The notes beneath the pieces were generated by a model, which worked only from the letters and a program-made list of their open reading frames with translations, made no database searches and was not told the origin of the DNA. Position numbers and translations under genes: made by a program. This document shows, one piece after another, positions 7,179-15,639 of a stretch of 64,000 bases of DNA (positions within the stretch are counted from its first letter, which is position 1; the number at the start of each line of letters is the position of its first letter). Origin of the DNA: Pelomonas caseinilytica (lineage in GTDB: Bacteria; Pseudomonadota; Gammaproteobacteria; Burkholderiales; Burkholderiaceae_C); the NCBI RefSeq assembly GCF_021353235.1, contig NZ_JAJTWT010000013.1, positions 1-64,000 on the forward strand, in the 5' to 3' direction.

Positions 7179-10100
7179 TCACTTCTTGTCCACCACCGTG
7201 ATTTCCCCTTCCGCCCTGCCCACACCGCGGATCTCGGGCCGGTACATGTCCTCGGCGAAGGTGGCCGGCACGACGAAGCGGCCCGGCGTCACCACGCGCA
7301 CCAGGTAGAACAGGTCGAGCTGCGAGCCGAGCTGGGCCGCGGCGACGAAGCGGTCGTCGCGGTACTCGGTGTGGACGATGCGCTCGTTGGCGTTGGCCTG
7401 GGCGACGTTGACCCCCTCCACCGTGAACTCGCCGGCCTGCGGGCCCTGGCTGAGGTTGAGGTTCTCGATCTCGAAGCCGGCCGGGATGCGGTCCACCACC
7501 AGACCGTCCTTGACCAACTGCGTGGCCTTCACGCGCAGGCGCACGATGAACATCTCGCCGGTGGTGAACTGCCGCGCCGACACGGGCTTGCCCTCGGTCG
7601 TGAACATGGCGCGCTCGACGGCGATGCGTTCGCTGCTGGGCGGCAACGGCTTGACGGGATAGCCCTGGGCCGTGACGTCGAGATAGAGCGGCGCCGTGCC
7701 CTCGTTCTTCAGCGTCACGCCGGCCTTGAGCTGGGCCAGGTCCAGGCTCTGCTGGCCGGTGCCGCTGCCGTTCCAGGCATCGCTCTTCGCGCCGATGGCC
7801 AGCGTGGTCTTCCAGGCGTCGTCCTTGCCGGCGCCGTTGGTGGCGGCCTGCATGGCGAGGAAGAGGGCCAGGCGCTCCTGCGTGGAGTAGTAGTTGCGGC
7901 GGCTGAAGTCGTCGGCGAGGTCGAAGAGCAGGTTCTCGCGGCGCTCGTGCACGACCTTGTGGCGCAGCAGCAGCGCATAGGCCAGGGCACGGTCGCGCAC
8001 GCGCGAACCGTAGTCGCCCAGCCATTCGCCCCACCAATAGTTGTTCGGGTCGGGCTGCTGGTAGCCGTAGCCGCGCTTCATGGCGTCGTCCAGGGCGACC
8101 TTGGCGCGGGCTTCGTCGCCCATCAGCTTGAGCGCCAGGCTGAGGTGCACCAGGGGCAGGGGCGACAGGGCGTTGCCACGGTGCTGGTCGTGCAGGGTGC
8201 GCAGCGTGGCCAGCGGCGCCTTCTGCTCGCGCGCCAGGATGTAGCCCATGTGGGCCGCCTCGGCGAAGCGCTGGTGGGCCATGCGCAGGGCCTCGGCGTC
8301 GTGGTAGTCGGCGAGCTGGCCCTTGTCGTTGCGGCGCGGTTCCTTGGGCGGCGTCATCTGCTGGCCGGGGCTGCGCTGGAACTGCTCGGTCAGGTTGTCG
8401 AGCGACTTCTTCAGCTGGACCTCGGGCACCGCGAAGCCGGCGTCGCGGGCGTCCTGCAGGAAGCCGGTGACGTAGGCCGACAGCCAGGCCTCGTAGGGGC
8501 TGCTGGCCGCCCACAGGCCGTAGCCGCCGCGGGCCTGCTGCATGCCGGCCAGGCGGGCGAAGGCGCCTTCCAGCCGCTTGGCGCGCTCCTCGCGCGGCAC
8601 GGGCGTGAGGCCCCAGCGTTTGGCGGCCTCGTCGTCGATGAAGACGAGGGGGTAGGCGCTGGAGGTCGTCTGCTCCAGGCAGCCGTAGGGGTACATCAGC
8701 AGGCCGCGCACCTGCTCGCGGATGTCGATGGGCGGCGTGTTGGAGACGCTCAGGGAGAGCGCCGCCGAGCCGGCCCAATAGGCGTCGAGCAGGGCCTTGT
8801 CGACGGCCTGGGTGGCGCCCGGCTCCAGGCGGATGCGGCGGCTCTCGCGGGTCAGCGGCGTGACGGGCTGGACCTGCAGCGCCGCCTCGCGCACCAGGCT
8901 GAGCGGCCCGGCGCTGACGGTGAGCTTGATCGGCGCCAGGCCGTAGGCGTCCAGGGCCTCGGCCTGGAAGCGCAGGATCTGGCGCTGCTTGTCGTTCAAC
9001 CGCACGGCATCGGCCGCGCCGCTGATGCGCACGGGGCCGCTCGCGCTCAGCGCCACCTTCACATCCTGGGGCGCGCCGCTGAGGTTGGTCACGTCCAGGG
9101 CGATGGTGGCCTTGTCGCCAGGCGCGATGAAGCGCGGCATGGAGAGCTCGGCCACCAGCGGCGCGGCGACGACGGTGTCGGCCTGCGTCGAGCCATAACT
9201 GTCAGCGCTGCTGACCACGGCCATCAGGCGCAGGGTGCCGTTGAAGTCGGGCAGCTTGAGGCTGATGGACGCTTCGCCCTTGGCGTCCAGCGCGACGGGG
9301 CCGCTGAACAGGTCGACCAGCAGCACCTTTCGCGGCATCGACTGGGTGTCGCGCTTGCCGGCGTCGCCGCCGAAGCGCTGCTGGGCCGTGTTGCCCTCCA
9401 TCTTCTCGATGAGGCGGCCGTAGAGGTCGAGGATGTCGGCGCCGTAGCGGTGCTTGCCGAAGAAGAAATCGGCCGGGTCGGGCGTCTTGTAGTTGGTGAT
9501 GTTGAGGATGCCCACGTCCACCGCCGAGACGGTGACGATGGCCGCCTTGCCCGCGAGCTGCGGCACCTTGACCCTGATGGGCAGGGTGGTGGAAGGCTGG
9601 GTCTTGGCCGGGGCCTCCAGCGCCACTTTCAGCTTGCGGTCCTCGCGGTTGAGCGGCAGGTGCACCAGGCCCAGGGCACGGGCCGGTGTCACGCGGTCGC
9701 CCTCGCTGCCGGGGCGGAAGGCGGCGACGGTGACGTAGAGGTCCTGGCGCTGCCAGGCCGGGTCGGCGCTGACGGGGATGTCGAGGTCCGTGCCCGAGGC
9801 CTTCACGCCGATGCGCCTGGACCACAGCACGCGGTCGCCCTCCACCGTGACGACGGCCTCGCCGTCGTGCGGCGGCTTGATGGTGAGATGGGCGGTGTCG
9901 CCGCCCTTGAACGGCGCGCCCTTGAGCTGCAGCTGCACGCGGTCGGGGCGGTTGCCGATGTCGTCGGCGTCCTGGGCGCCGTAGCCGGCGTAGAAGGCGT
10001 AGCGCAGGGTCTCCTGGGTCTCGGGGTCTTCGATCTCCAGGCGGTAGCGTCCCCAGCGCACGGGCAGGTTGACGGTGGTCTTGGCGGCGAGCTTGAGGCT

Positions 10101-12362
10101 GCGCGCCTCGACGAGTTCGTCCGTCGTGTTGAAGCCCGAATGCCAGCCGCGGCCGTCGTCATAACGCCAATACCACTGGCGTTCCTCGTAGGTGAGGGTG
10201 AGCTTCAGGTCCTTGGCGGGCTTGAAGGCGCCGGTCGGGTCGACGCGGACGACCTCGAAGCCGGCCAGGCCGCCTTCGGGCGCGACGTTGCGGTCGAACA
10301 GGGGCCGCACGCCGACGAGGGCGGCAGCCGGCCACCAGGTGCGCTCCAGGCTGCGCACCACCGGCCGGCCACCGGACTCCAGCAGGCTGAAGGCGCCGCG
10401 CACGCGCATGGGCGAGCTGCGTTCGGCGAGGTTGGCGGTCAGGGCGACCTCGGCCTTGCCTTCGGCATCCAGCTCGACGTCGGCCACGTCCTGGCGCGAG
10501 CGGGCCTTGTCGTCGGCGAAGTCGCCGAAGAGGAAGCCGGGCAGCTTCTGCGCCAGCGGGTTGGCCAGGCGCTCGGTGGTGACGGTGGCCTGCAGGCGGT
10601 TGCCGGCGGCCGGCGCACCGTAGAGGTAGTCGCCTTGCACCTGCACGGGCAGGCTGACCTCGCCGGTGAGCGGCGCCTCGGGCGCCGTCAGCGTGAGCTT
10701 CATGCGCTCGGGCAGGAACTCTTCGACCTTGAAGGCCCATTGGGCATCGGGCTGCTTGGCCGCGGGGTCGACGCGGGCCTGGACGGTCCAGCCGCCGGTG
10801 GGGGCATCGGCCGGCAGGGCGATGGACTGCTGGAAGTAGCCTTGACCAAGGGCATGTTGGCCCCCAGGGCCAGGCTTGGCCTGGCCCGCCCCCCGCGGGG
10901 GCTCAAGGAGCTCGGGGCGGCCCGTCGCTCCTTGGGCGGGCTGCACCAGCTGCTCGACGAGCTTGCTGCCATCGGGCTTCTTGACGGTGAGGGTGACCGG
11001 CAGCAGCTTGGCCGGCAGGCGGCCGTCGACGTCGCGGGACAGCACCGAGACGTTGAAGCTCTCGCCGGGCCGGTAGAGGTCGCGGCCGGCGTAGACGAAG
11101 AGCTTGCTGGAGCGCGAGGGGTGCCCGGTGGCGTCGAACTCGGAGAGGTCCAGGGCGGCGTCGCGCAGGGAGAGCACCGACATCTCGCTGCCCTTGCGGG
11201 CGATGACGGCGCGGGCCTTGTCGCTGCGGCCGGTGAAGACGGCATGGCCGTCGCCATCGGTCTGCACCTGGGCCAGGGCCTTGCCGGCCTCGTCGATGAG
11301 GCTGAGCTCGATGCCGCCTTGCGCCTTGCCGGACTTGAGCGAGGTGGTGAACACGTCGATCTGCGCGGCGTGGCGGCGCAGGTGCAGGCCGATGTCGGTG
11401 ACGTAGTAGTGGGTGACCTGGTAGTCCCAGCCGAAGCGGCCGGGCTGGCTCATGACGGCGACGTAGATGCCCGGCTCCTGCAGGGCCTGGATCTTCTCGA
11501 CCGGCAGGAAGCTGACGTTGCGGCGGTTGGGCCGCTCGTCGGTCTTGAAGCGGGTGATGTAGACGCTGTCGGTCATGGCGCGGAGTTCGTCCAGCACCCA
11601 GCCGCCGACGGTGCCCTTGAGGCGGCGCTGGTTGTCGCCGTAGCCGCCATAGCCGCCGTCGTAGTAGTCGCCCTCTTCGTCGGCGCTGCCGCGGTTCTCG
11701 CGCTCGCGCCGGCCGCCCACCTGTTCCAGGAAGGCGGGCAGGGATTCGGGCTTGACGCGCAGGAACTGCACGTCCACCTCGGGCGTGTTGATGCTGACGA
11801 CCGGCAGGCCGCCGTTCTGGCCGGCCGGCAGCACCAGGCCGCGGCTGGCGAAGTAGAAGCTCGGCGGCATGGCCTCGCTGGCGGCGTCGCAGGTCTGGGC
11901 CGTGGCCAGCTTGTTGCCGGCGTGCGAGGCCAGCTCGGCCTTCATGGCGATGCGGTAGGCGCGGTCCGGCGTGACGTAGGGCAGGTAGAGCACGCGCGGG
12001 TTGTCGCCCAGCACCCAGCGGCCGGCGACGGGCTTGAAGCTGGCCGGGTCCGGCGGGCCGGCCTTGCTGGCGGGGTCGTTCGGGTCGGCCTTGGGGCCGG
12101 GCGTGCCCTCGGCGGCGGTGAGCAGGGCGTTGAAGTCCTGCTTGCGGTCCAGGGCCTGGGTGAACATGAGCGCGATGGCCGGCGAGCCGTCGAAGAGGCG
12201 GGCCTTGCACTCGCTGAAGGCGAAGGCCGCCTCCTCGGCGCCGATCTCGGCGCTGCTCGGCTGGCTTGGCTGCTGGCTGCGCTGCCAGCCCCACCAGCCG
12301 GCCGCCGCCGCGCCCGCCACCACCACGGCCGCCAGCGCGGCCTTCACGATCCTGGATGCCAT
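7179..12362 (-). CDS. yfhM: Bacterial alpha-2-macroglobulin, thioester type (YfhM-like)
   Basis: A 1,727-residue periplasmic protein of the bacterial alpha-2-macroglobulin family. These are large proteinase traps thought to protect the envelope, often paired with PBP1C, which would repair peptidoglycan. The thioester motif is intact: Cys1228-Leu-Glu-Gln1231 in YPYGCLEQTTSSAYP, followed by the alpha-helical thioester domain (about 1230-1500). N-terminal macroglobulin-like domains occupy the first 1,100 residues. Unlike E. coli YfhM there is no lipobox; residues 7-25 form an uncleaved-looking membrane anchor. Residues about 476-506 are a Gly/Pro/Gln-rich insert produced by an in-frame palindromic DNA repeat (10853-10940). 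Confidence 0.93.
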   Translation of the reverse strand: MASRIVKAALAAVVVAGAAAAGWWGWQRSQQPSQPSSAEIGAEEAAFAFSECKARLFDGSPAIALMFTQALDRKQDFNALLTAAEGTPGPKADPNDPASKAGPPDPASFKPVAGRWVLGDNPRVLYLPYVTPDRAYRIAMKAELASHAGNKLATAQTCDAASEAMPPSFYFASRGLVLPAGQNGGLPVVSINTPEVDVQFLRVKPESLPAFLEQVGGRRERENRGSADEEGDYYDGGYGGYGDNQRRLKGTVGGWVLDELRAMTDSVYITRFKTDERPNRRNVSFLPVEKIQALQEPGIYVAVMSQPGRFGWDYQVTHYYVTDIGLHLRRHAAQIDVFTTSLKSGKAQGGIELSLIDEAGKALAQVQTDGDGHAVFTGRSDKARAVIARKGSEMSVLSLRDAALDLSEFDATGHPSRSSKLFVYAGRDLYRPGESFNVSVLSRDVDGRLPAKLLPVTLTVKKPDGSKLVEQLVQPAQGATGRPELLEPPRGAGQAKPGPGGQHALGQGYFQQSIALPADAPTGGWTVQARVDPAAKQPDAQWAFKVEEFLPERMKLTLTAPEAPLTGEVSLPVQVQGDYLYGAPAAGNRLQATVTTERLANPLAQKLPGFLFGDFADDKARSRQDVADVELDAEGKAEVALTANLAERSSPMRVRGAFSLLESGGRPVVRSLERTWWPAAALVGVRPLFDRNVAPEGGLAGFEVVRVDPTGAFKPAKDLKLTLTYEERQWYWRYDDGRGWHSGFNTTDELVEARSLKLAAKTTVNLPVRWGRYRLEIEDPETQETLRYAFYAGYGAQDADDIGNRPDRVQLQLKGAPFKGGDTAHLTIKPPHDGEAVVTVEGDRVLWSRRIGVKASGTDLDIPVSADPAWQRQDLYVTVAAFRPGSEGDRVTPARALGLVHLPLNREDRKLKVALEAPAKTQPSTTLPIRVKVPQLAGKAAIVTVSAVDVGILNITNYKTPDPADFFFGKHRYGADILDLYGRLIEKMEGNTAQQRFGGDAGKRDTQSMPRKVLLVDLFSGPVALDAKGEASISLKLPDFNGTLRLMAVVSSADSYGSTQADTVVAAPLVAELSMPRFIAPGDKATIALDVTNLSGAPQDVKVALSASGPVRISGAADAVRLNDKQRQILRFQAEALDAYGLAPIKLTVSAGPLSLVREAALQVQPVTPLTRESRRIRLEPGATQAVDKALLDAYWAGSAALSLSVSNTPPIDIREQVRGLLMYPYGCLEQTTSSAYPLVFIDDEAAKRWGLTPVPREERAKRLEGAFARLAGMQQARGGYGLWAASSPYEAWLSAYVTGFLQDARDAGFAVPEVQLKKSLDNLTEQFQRSPGQQMTPPKEPRRNDKGQLADYHDAEALRMAHQRFAEAAHMGYILAREQKAPLATLRTLHDQHRGNALSPLPLVHLSLALKLMGDEARAKVALDDAMKRGYGYQQPDPNNYWWGEWLGDYGSRVRDRALAYALLLRHKVVHERRENLLFDLADDFSRRNYYSTQERLALFLAMQAATNGAGKDDAWKTTLAIGAKSDAWNGSGTGQQSLDLAQLKAGVTLKNEGTAPLYLDVTAQGYPVKPLPPSSERIAVERAMFTTEGKPVSARQFTTGEMFIVRLRVKATQLVKDGLVVDRIPAGFEIENLNLSQGPQAGEFTVEGVNVAQANANERIVHTEYRDDRFVAAAQLGSQLDLFYLVRVVTPGRFVVPATFAEDMYRPEIRGVGRAEGEITVVDKK
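10853..10940. repeat. Palindromic repeat inserted in-frame in the macroglobulin gene
   Basis: Three hairpins lie in a row: a perfect 9-bp stem GGGCCAGGC-TTG-GCCTGGCCC (10867-10887), the palindrome CCCCCGCGGGGG (10890-10901), and CAAGGAGC (10904-10911) pairing with GCTCCTTG (10927-10934). The encoded residues (about 476-506) are low complexity and interrupt an otherwise well-structured macroglobulin domain. The style is that of REP/intergenic palindromes, here captured inside a reading frame. Exact borders are approximate. Confidence 0.65.
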
Positions 12363-12448
12363 CCTGCGTCCTCCCTGGAGTGGGCCGCAGTGTAGGCAGG
12401 CGGGCGATGCGGAAAAGCCTCAGCGGGCAGGGAACATTCCCGGGCCGC

Positions 12449-12580
12449 TCAGCGGCGCGGCAGCACCTGAGCCGGTGCCCGGCCGATGTCGGCCTCCTCC
12501 GGTGCGATCAAGGTCAACACGAAGCCCAGCAGTGCCGCGATGACGGGCACGGTGAACTTGAAGCGGGACGAGCGGGGCAT
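12449..12580 (-). CDS. Small single-span membrane protein, 43 residues
   Basis: A short frame beginning MPRSSRFKF, followed by one hydrophobic segment (about residues 10-26, VPVIAALLGFVLTLIA) and an acidic then basic C-terminal tail ending in PRR. Codon third positions are strongly G/C, as in neighbouring genes. No obvious ribosome site precedes the ATG. It lies between the macroglobulin and AraC genes on the same strand. I do not recognise a family. It may be a real small inner-membrane protein or a chance frame in GC-rich DNA. Confidence 0.45.
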   Translation of the reverse strand: MPRSSRFKFTVPVIAALLGFVLTLIAPEEADIGRAPAQVLPRR

Positions 12581-12661
12581 GCATCCATGCTGAGCCACAA
12601 GCCCCGGCGGCGCGCCCCCTAACTTTGCAGTGAATGCTGACGACGTCCTGGCAGCAGGCCT

Positions 12662-13564
12662 TCAACGGCCGGCCAGGGCGCGGCGCAACTGGCCGGGCGT
12701 GGCGCCCGTGGCGGCCTTGACGTGGCGGCTCAGGTGGCTGGCGCCGGCATAGCCGCAGGCGGCGGCCACGTCGGCCAGCGGCAGGGCCGTCTCGCGCAGC
12801 AGGGCGCGCGCCCGGTCCAGCCGGCGGGCGGCGACCCAGTCGTGCACCGTGCAGCCCATGGATACGCGGAACATGCGCGCGAAGTGGAATTCCGAGAGGT
12901 GGGCCTCGGCGGCCAGCCGAGTCAGGCCGAGGTCGCCGCCGTCGAGGTGGGCGTCGACGAAGTCCAGCACCCGCCGCCGCGCCGGGCCCGACAGGCCGCC
13001 CGCGGCCCGTTCGGCCCGCTGCCTCTGCCGGGGGCGGGCCGCCTGCAGCACGAGGTGGTCCAGCGCGGCCTGGCTGAGCGAGTCGACGCGCAGGCGCTCG
13101 GCCGGGTCCTGCCAGTCGCGGGCGGCGACCGCCTGGGCCCAGGCCGCCAGCCGGGCGTCGGCGCCGAAGATGCGCTGCTCCAGCGTGATGGCGCGCGGCT
13201 CGGCGTCCAGCAGGCGCACGATGCGGTCCGCCCAGGCGGTGTCGGACAGGTAGAGGTGGACGAAGCGCAGCGGCCCGGCCACGTTCCAGTGCGACTCGTG
13301 CTCGGCGGGCAGGATGCAATGACAACCTGGGGAACCGGTCTCGCCCGGCGTTTCGACGAGGTGAGTGCGCCGCCCGCCCTGGAGATAGACCGACAGCGTG
13401 TGGTGGCCGGGCTTCTCATAGTCCATGCGTCCGCCGTCGTTGAACCACTGCGCCAGGCGCAGGCCGTCGGCCAGGTCGACTTCGCGCTCTCGGCGCGCGC
13501 GCGAGCGGCCGAGCACGTCGAAGACGGGCTGGTGGGCGGTGTGGCCGGCGGTCAGGTCAGGCAT
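12662..13564 (-). CDS. AraC family transcriptional regulator
   Basis: A 300-residue regulator. The N-terminal half is a cupin-like sensing domain (HTLSVYLQGG...ILPAEHESHW). The C-terminal 100 residues carry two helix-turn-helix motifs of the AraC/XylS type (LTRLAAEAHLSEFHFARMFR and LADVAAACGYAGASHLSRHV). It is transcribed divergently from an EamA-type exporter whose start is about 100 bp away, so that exporter is its likely target. The effector is unknown. Confidence 0.88.
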   Translation of the reverse strand: MPDLTAGHTAHQPVFDVLGRSRARREREVDLADGLRLAQWFNDGGRMDYEKPGHHTLSVYLQGGRRTHLVETPGETGSPGCHCILPAEHESHWNVAGPLRFVHLYLSDTAWADRIVRLLDAEPRAITLEQRIFGADARLAAWAQAVAARDWQDPAERLRVDSLSQAALDHLVLQAARPRQRQRAERAAGGLSGPARRRVLDFVDAHLDGGDLGLTRLAAEAHLSEFHFARMFRVSMGCTVHDWVAARRLDRARALLRETALPLADVAAACGYAGASHLSRHVKAATGATPGQLRRALAGR

Positions 13565-13665
13565 GCCGCCATGCTAGGGCCGGGCGGCTTGCCCCTGCCG
13601 GCGCAGGGCCGTCGATGCGCAGGAATGTGCAATCGCCTGGCCAGCCGGCGCCGCATGCTGGCGGC

Positions 13666-14592
13666 ATGAACGCCTTTCTCTATGTGCTCGTCGTGCTGAT
13701 CTGGGGGACGACCTGGATCGCCCTGAAGTGGCAGCTCGGGCCCGTGCCCATCGCGCTGTCCATCGCCTACCGCTTCGGCCTGGCGGCGTTGCTGCTGTTC
13801 GCCTGGCTGCTGTGGCGGCGCCAGCTGGTGGTGCCGCGCGGGCGGGCGCGGCTGTGGGTGCTGGCGCAGGGGCTGTGCCTGTTCTGCCTGAACTTCGTCT
13901 GCTTCCTCAACGCCAGCCGCAGCGTGGCCAGCGGCCTGGTGGCGGTGGTGTTCTCCAGCGCAGCGCTGTGGAATGCGCTGCTGGCGCGGCTGGTGCACGG
14001 CCGCGCCGTGGCGCCGCAGGTGCTGGGTGGTGGTGCCCTCGGCCTGATGGGGCTGGTGCTGCTGTTCTGGCCCGAGATCGCGAGCCAGCATGCGGGCACG
14101 TCCACGCTGGCAGGGCTGGCCTGGGCCCTGGGCGGCACGCTGTGCTTCTCCACCGGCAACCTGCTGTCGGCCGCGTTGCAGGCCGAGGGCCTGAAGCCGG
14201 TGCAGACCAATGCCTGGGGCATGGCCGTGGGCACGGCCATCCTGCTCGGCTATGCGCTGCTGGCCGGCCAGCCCCTGGCCTTCGACCCTGGCCCGAGGTA
14301 TGTCGGCGCCCTGCTCTACCTGGCCATCCCCGGCTCGGTGATCGGCTTCACGGCCTATCTCACGCTGGTGGGGCGGCTGGGCCCGGAGCGGGCGGCCTAC
14401 AGCACGGTGCTGTTCCCCGTGGTGGCCCTGAATGTCTCTGCCTGGGCCGAGGGCTACCGCTGGACGGCACCGGCGCTGGTCGGCCTGGTGCTGGTGATGG
14501 CGGGCAATGTGCTGGTGTTCAGGCGGCGGCGCGCGGCTTTGCCGCCCGCTTCTCCCACAGCGCCATCGCCTCGCCCACGAGGCCTCGCCTGA
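13666..14592 (+). CDS. EamA-family (DMT superfamily) transporter
   Basis: A 308-residue inner-membrane protein with about ten transmembrane helices arranged as two EamA repeats; the opening MNAFLYVLVVLIWGTTWIAL, with its IWGTTW motif, is diagnostic. EamA proteins export amino acids and other metabolites. The ATG at 13666 places the first helix at the N-terminus; an upstream in-frame ATG would add 17 non-hydrophobic residues. The 3' end overlaps the convergent livM gene by 74 bp. Probably regulated by the divergent AraC protein. Confidence 0.88.
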   Translation: MNAFLYVLVVLIWGTTWIALKWQLGPVPIALSIAYRFGLAALLLFAWLLWRRQLVVPRGRARLWVLAQGLCLFCLNFVCFLNASRSVASGLVAVVFSSAALWNALLARLVHGRAVAPQVLGGGALGLMGLVLLFWPEIASQHAGTSTLAGLAWALGGTLCFSTGNLLSAALQAEGLKPVQTNAWGMAVGTAILLGYALLAGQPLAFDPGPRYVGALLYLAIPGSVIGFTAYLTLVGRLGPERAAYSTVLFPVVALNVSAWAEGYRWTAPALVGLVLVMAGNVLVFRRRRAALPPASPTAPSPRPRGLA

Positions 14593-15520
14593 AGGCCAGC
14601 ACGCAGACGATGAAGATCAGGCCGGTGACGAGGCTGACCGACTCGCCCAGGCTGTTGAACCAGCCGATGCCGGTCAGGTCGGCCAGCAGGTTGCCCAGGT
14701 CGCCGATCTTGTTCTCGAGCGCGATGATGACCAGGGCGCCCACCATCGGGCCGACGAGGGTGCCCATGCCGCCCACCAGCGTCATCAGGATGACGAGGCC
14801 GGAGGTGGTCCAGATGGCGTCGGTCAGCGTCGCGAAGCCCAGCACCAGGGTCTTGGTGGCGCCGGCCAGGCCGGCCAGCGCCGCAGAGAGCACGAAGGCC
14901 AGCAGCTTGAAGTGGCCGGTGTCGTAGCCGAGCGAGGTGGCGCGGGCCTCGTTCTCGCGGATGGAGGTCAGCACCTGGCCGAAGGGCGAGTGGACGATGC
15001 GGTAGATCAGCCAGAAGGCGGCGATGAAGATGCCCAGCACCACGTAGAAGAGGGCCAGGTCGCTCTCCAGGTTCAAGCCCAGGAAGCTGCCGCGCGGCAC
15101 CGATTGCAGCCCGTCCTCGCCGCCCGTGAAGGGCGCCTGCAGGAAGAAGAAGTACAGCATCTGCGCCAGAGCCAGCGTGATCATCGAGAAGTAGATGCCC
15201 GAGCGGCGGATGGCCAGCAGGCCGAACACCAGGCCCACGACGGCCGCCCCGCCCATGCCCAGCAGCAGGCCCAGCGGCGTGGGCAGGCCCCAGACCTTGA
15301 GCGCATGGCCGGTCACGTAGCCGGCCGTGCCGAGGAAGGCGGCATGCCCGAAGGACAGCAGGCCGGTGAAGCCCACCAGCAGGTTGAAGGCGCAGGCGAA
15401 GAGGGCGTAGCACAGCACCTTCATCACGAAGACGGGGTAGGCGCCCAGCAGCGGCAGCAGGCCGATGCCGATGAAGAGGGCGGCGTAGCCGACGAGGGTG
15501 GTCCGGGTCGAGGTGGGCAT
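14519..15520 (-). CDS. livM: Branched-chain-type ABC transporter permease LivM (set B)
   Basis: A 333-residue permease with 9-10 membrane segments. Family hallmarks are FNLLVGFTGLLSFGHAAF near the N-terminus, the SPFGQVLTSIRENE cytoplasmic loop that contacts the ATPase, and VGGMGTLVGPMVGA. It forms the inner-membrane channel with LivH for import of branched-chain or related hydrophobic/aromatic acids. It is the last gene of importer set B, 120 bp after livH, with a CACAGAG hairpin repeat filling the gap. Its end overlaps the convergent EamA gene. Confidence 0.92.
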   Translation of the reverse strand: MPTSTRTTLVGYAALFIGIGLLPLLGAYPVFVMKVLCYALFACAFNLLVGFTGLLSFGHAAFLGTAGYVTGHALKVWGLPTPLGLLLGMGGAAVVGLVFGLLAIRRSGIYFSMITLALAQMLYFFFLQAPFTGGEDGLQSVPRGSFLGLNLESDLALFYVVLGIFIAAFWLIYRIVHSPFGQVLTSIRENEARATSLGYDTGHFKLLAFVLSAALAGLAGATKTLVLGFATLTDAIWTTSGLVILMTLVGGMGTLVGPMVGALVIIALENKIGDLGNLLADLTGIGWFNSLGESVSLVTGLIFIVCVLAFRRGLVGEAMALWEKRAAKPRAAA

Positions 15521-15541
15521 GGGTGAGCGCTATTGCTGAAG

Positions 15542-15635
15542 AACACAGCCACAGAGACACAGAGGCACAGAGAGGCTGCGCGTCATCGCGCATCGTTCGG
15601 CTCTCTCTGTGGCTCTGTGTCTCTGTGGCTGTGTT
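15542..15635. repeat. CACAGAG hairpin repeat, copy 1
   Basis: A 33-bp left arm (15542-15574) and right arm (15603-15635) are complementary at 32 of 33 positions; the arms begin and end with AACACAGCC/GGCTGTGTT and contain runs of CACAGAG. The element fills the livH-livM gap and starts four bases after the livH stop codon. It would fold as a very strong RNA hairpin with a 28-nt loop. Confidence 0.9.
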
Positions 15636-15639
15636 GGGG

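Noticed and set aside
6969-12395. A long plus-strand frame antisense to the macroglobulin gene
   Set aside because: Low-complexity Leu/Ala/Gly/Arg composition; the minus frame has a clear family match including the CLEQ thioester motif.
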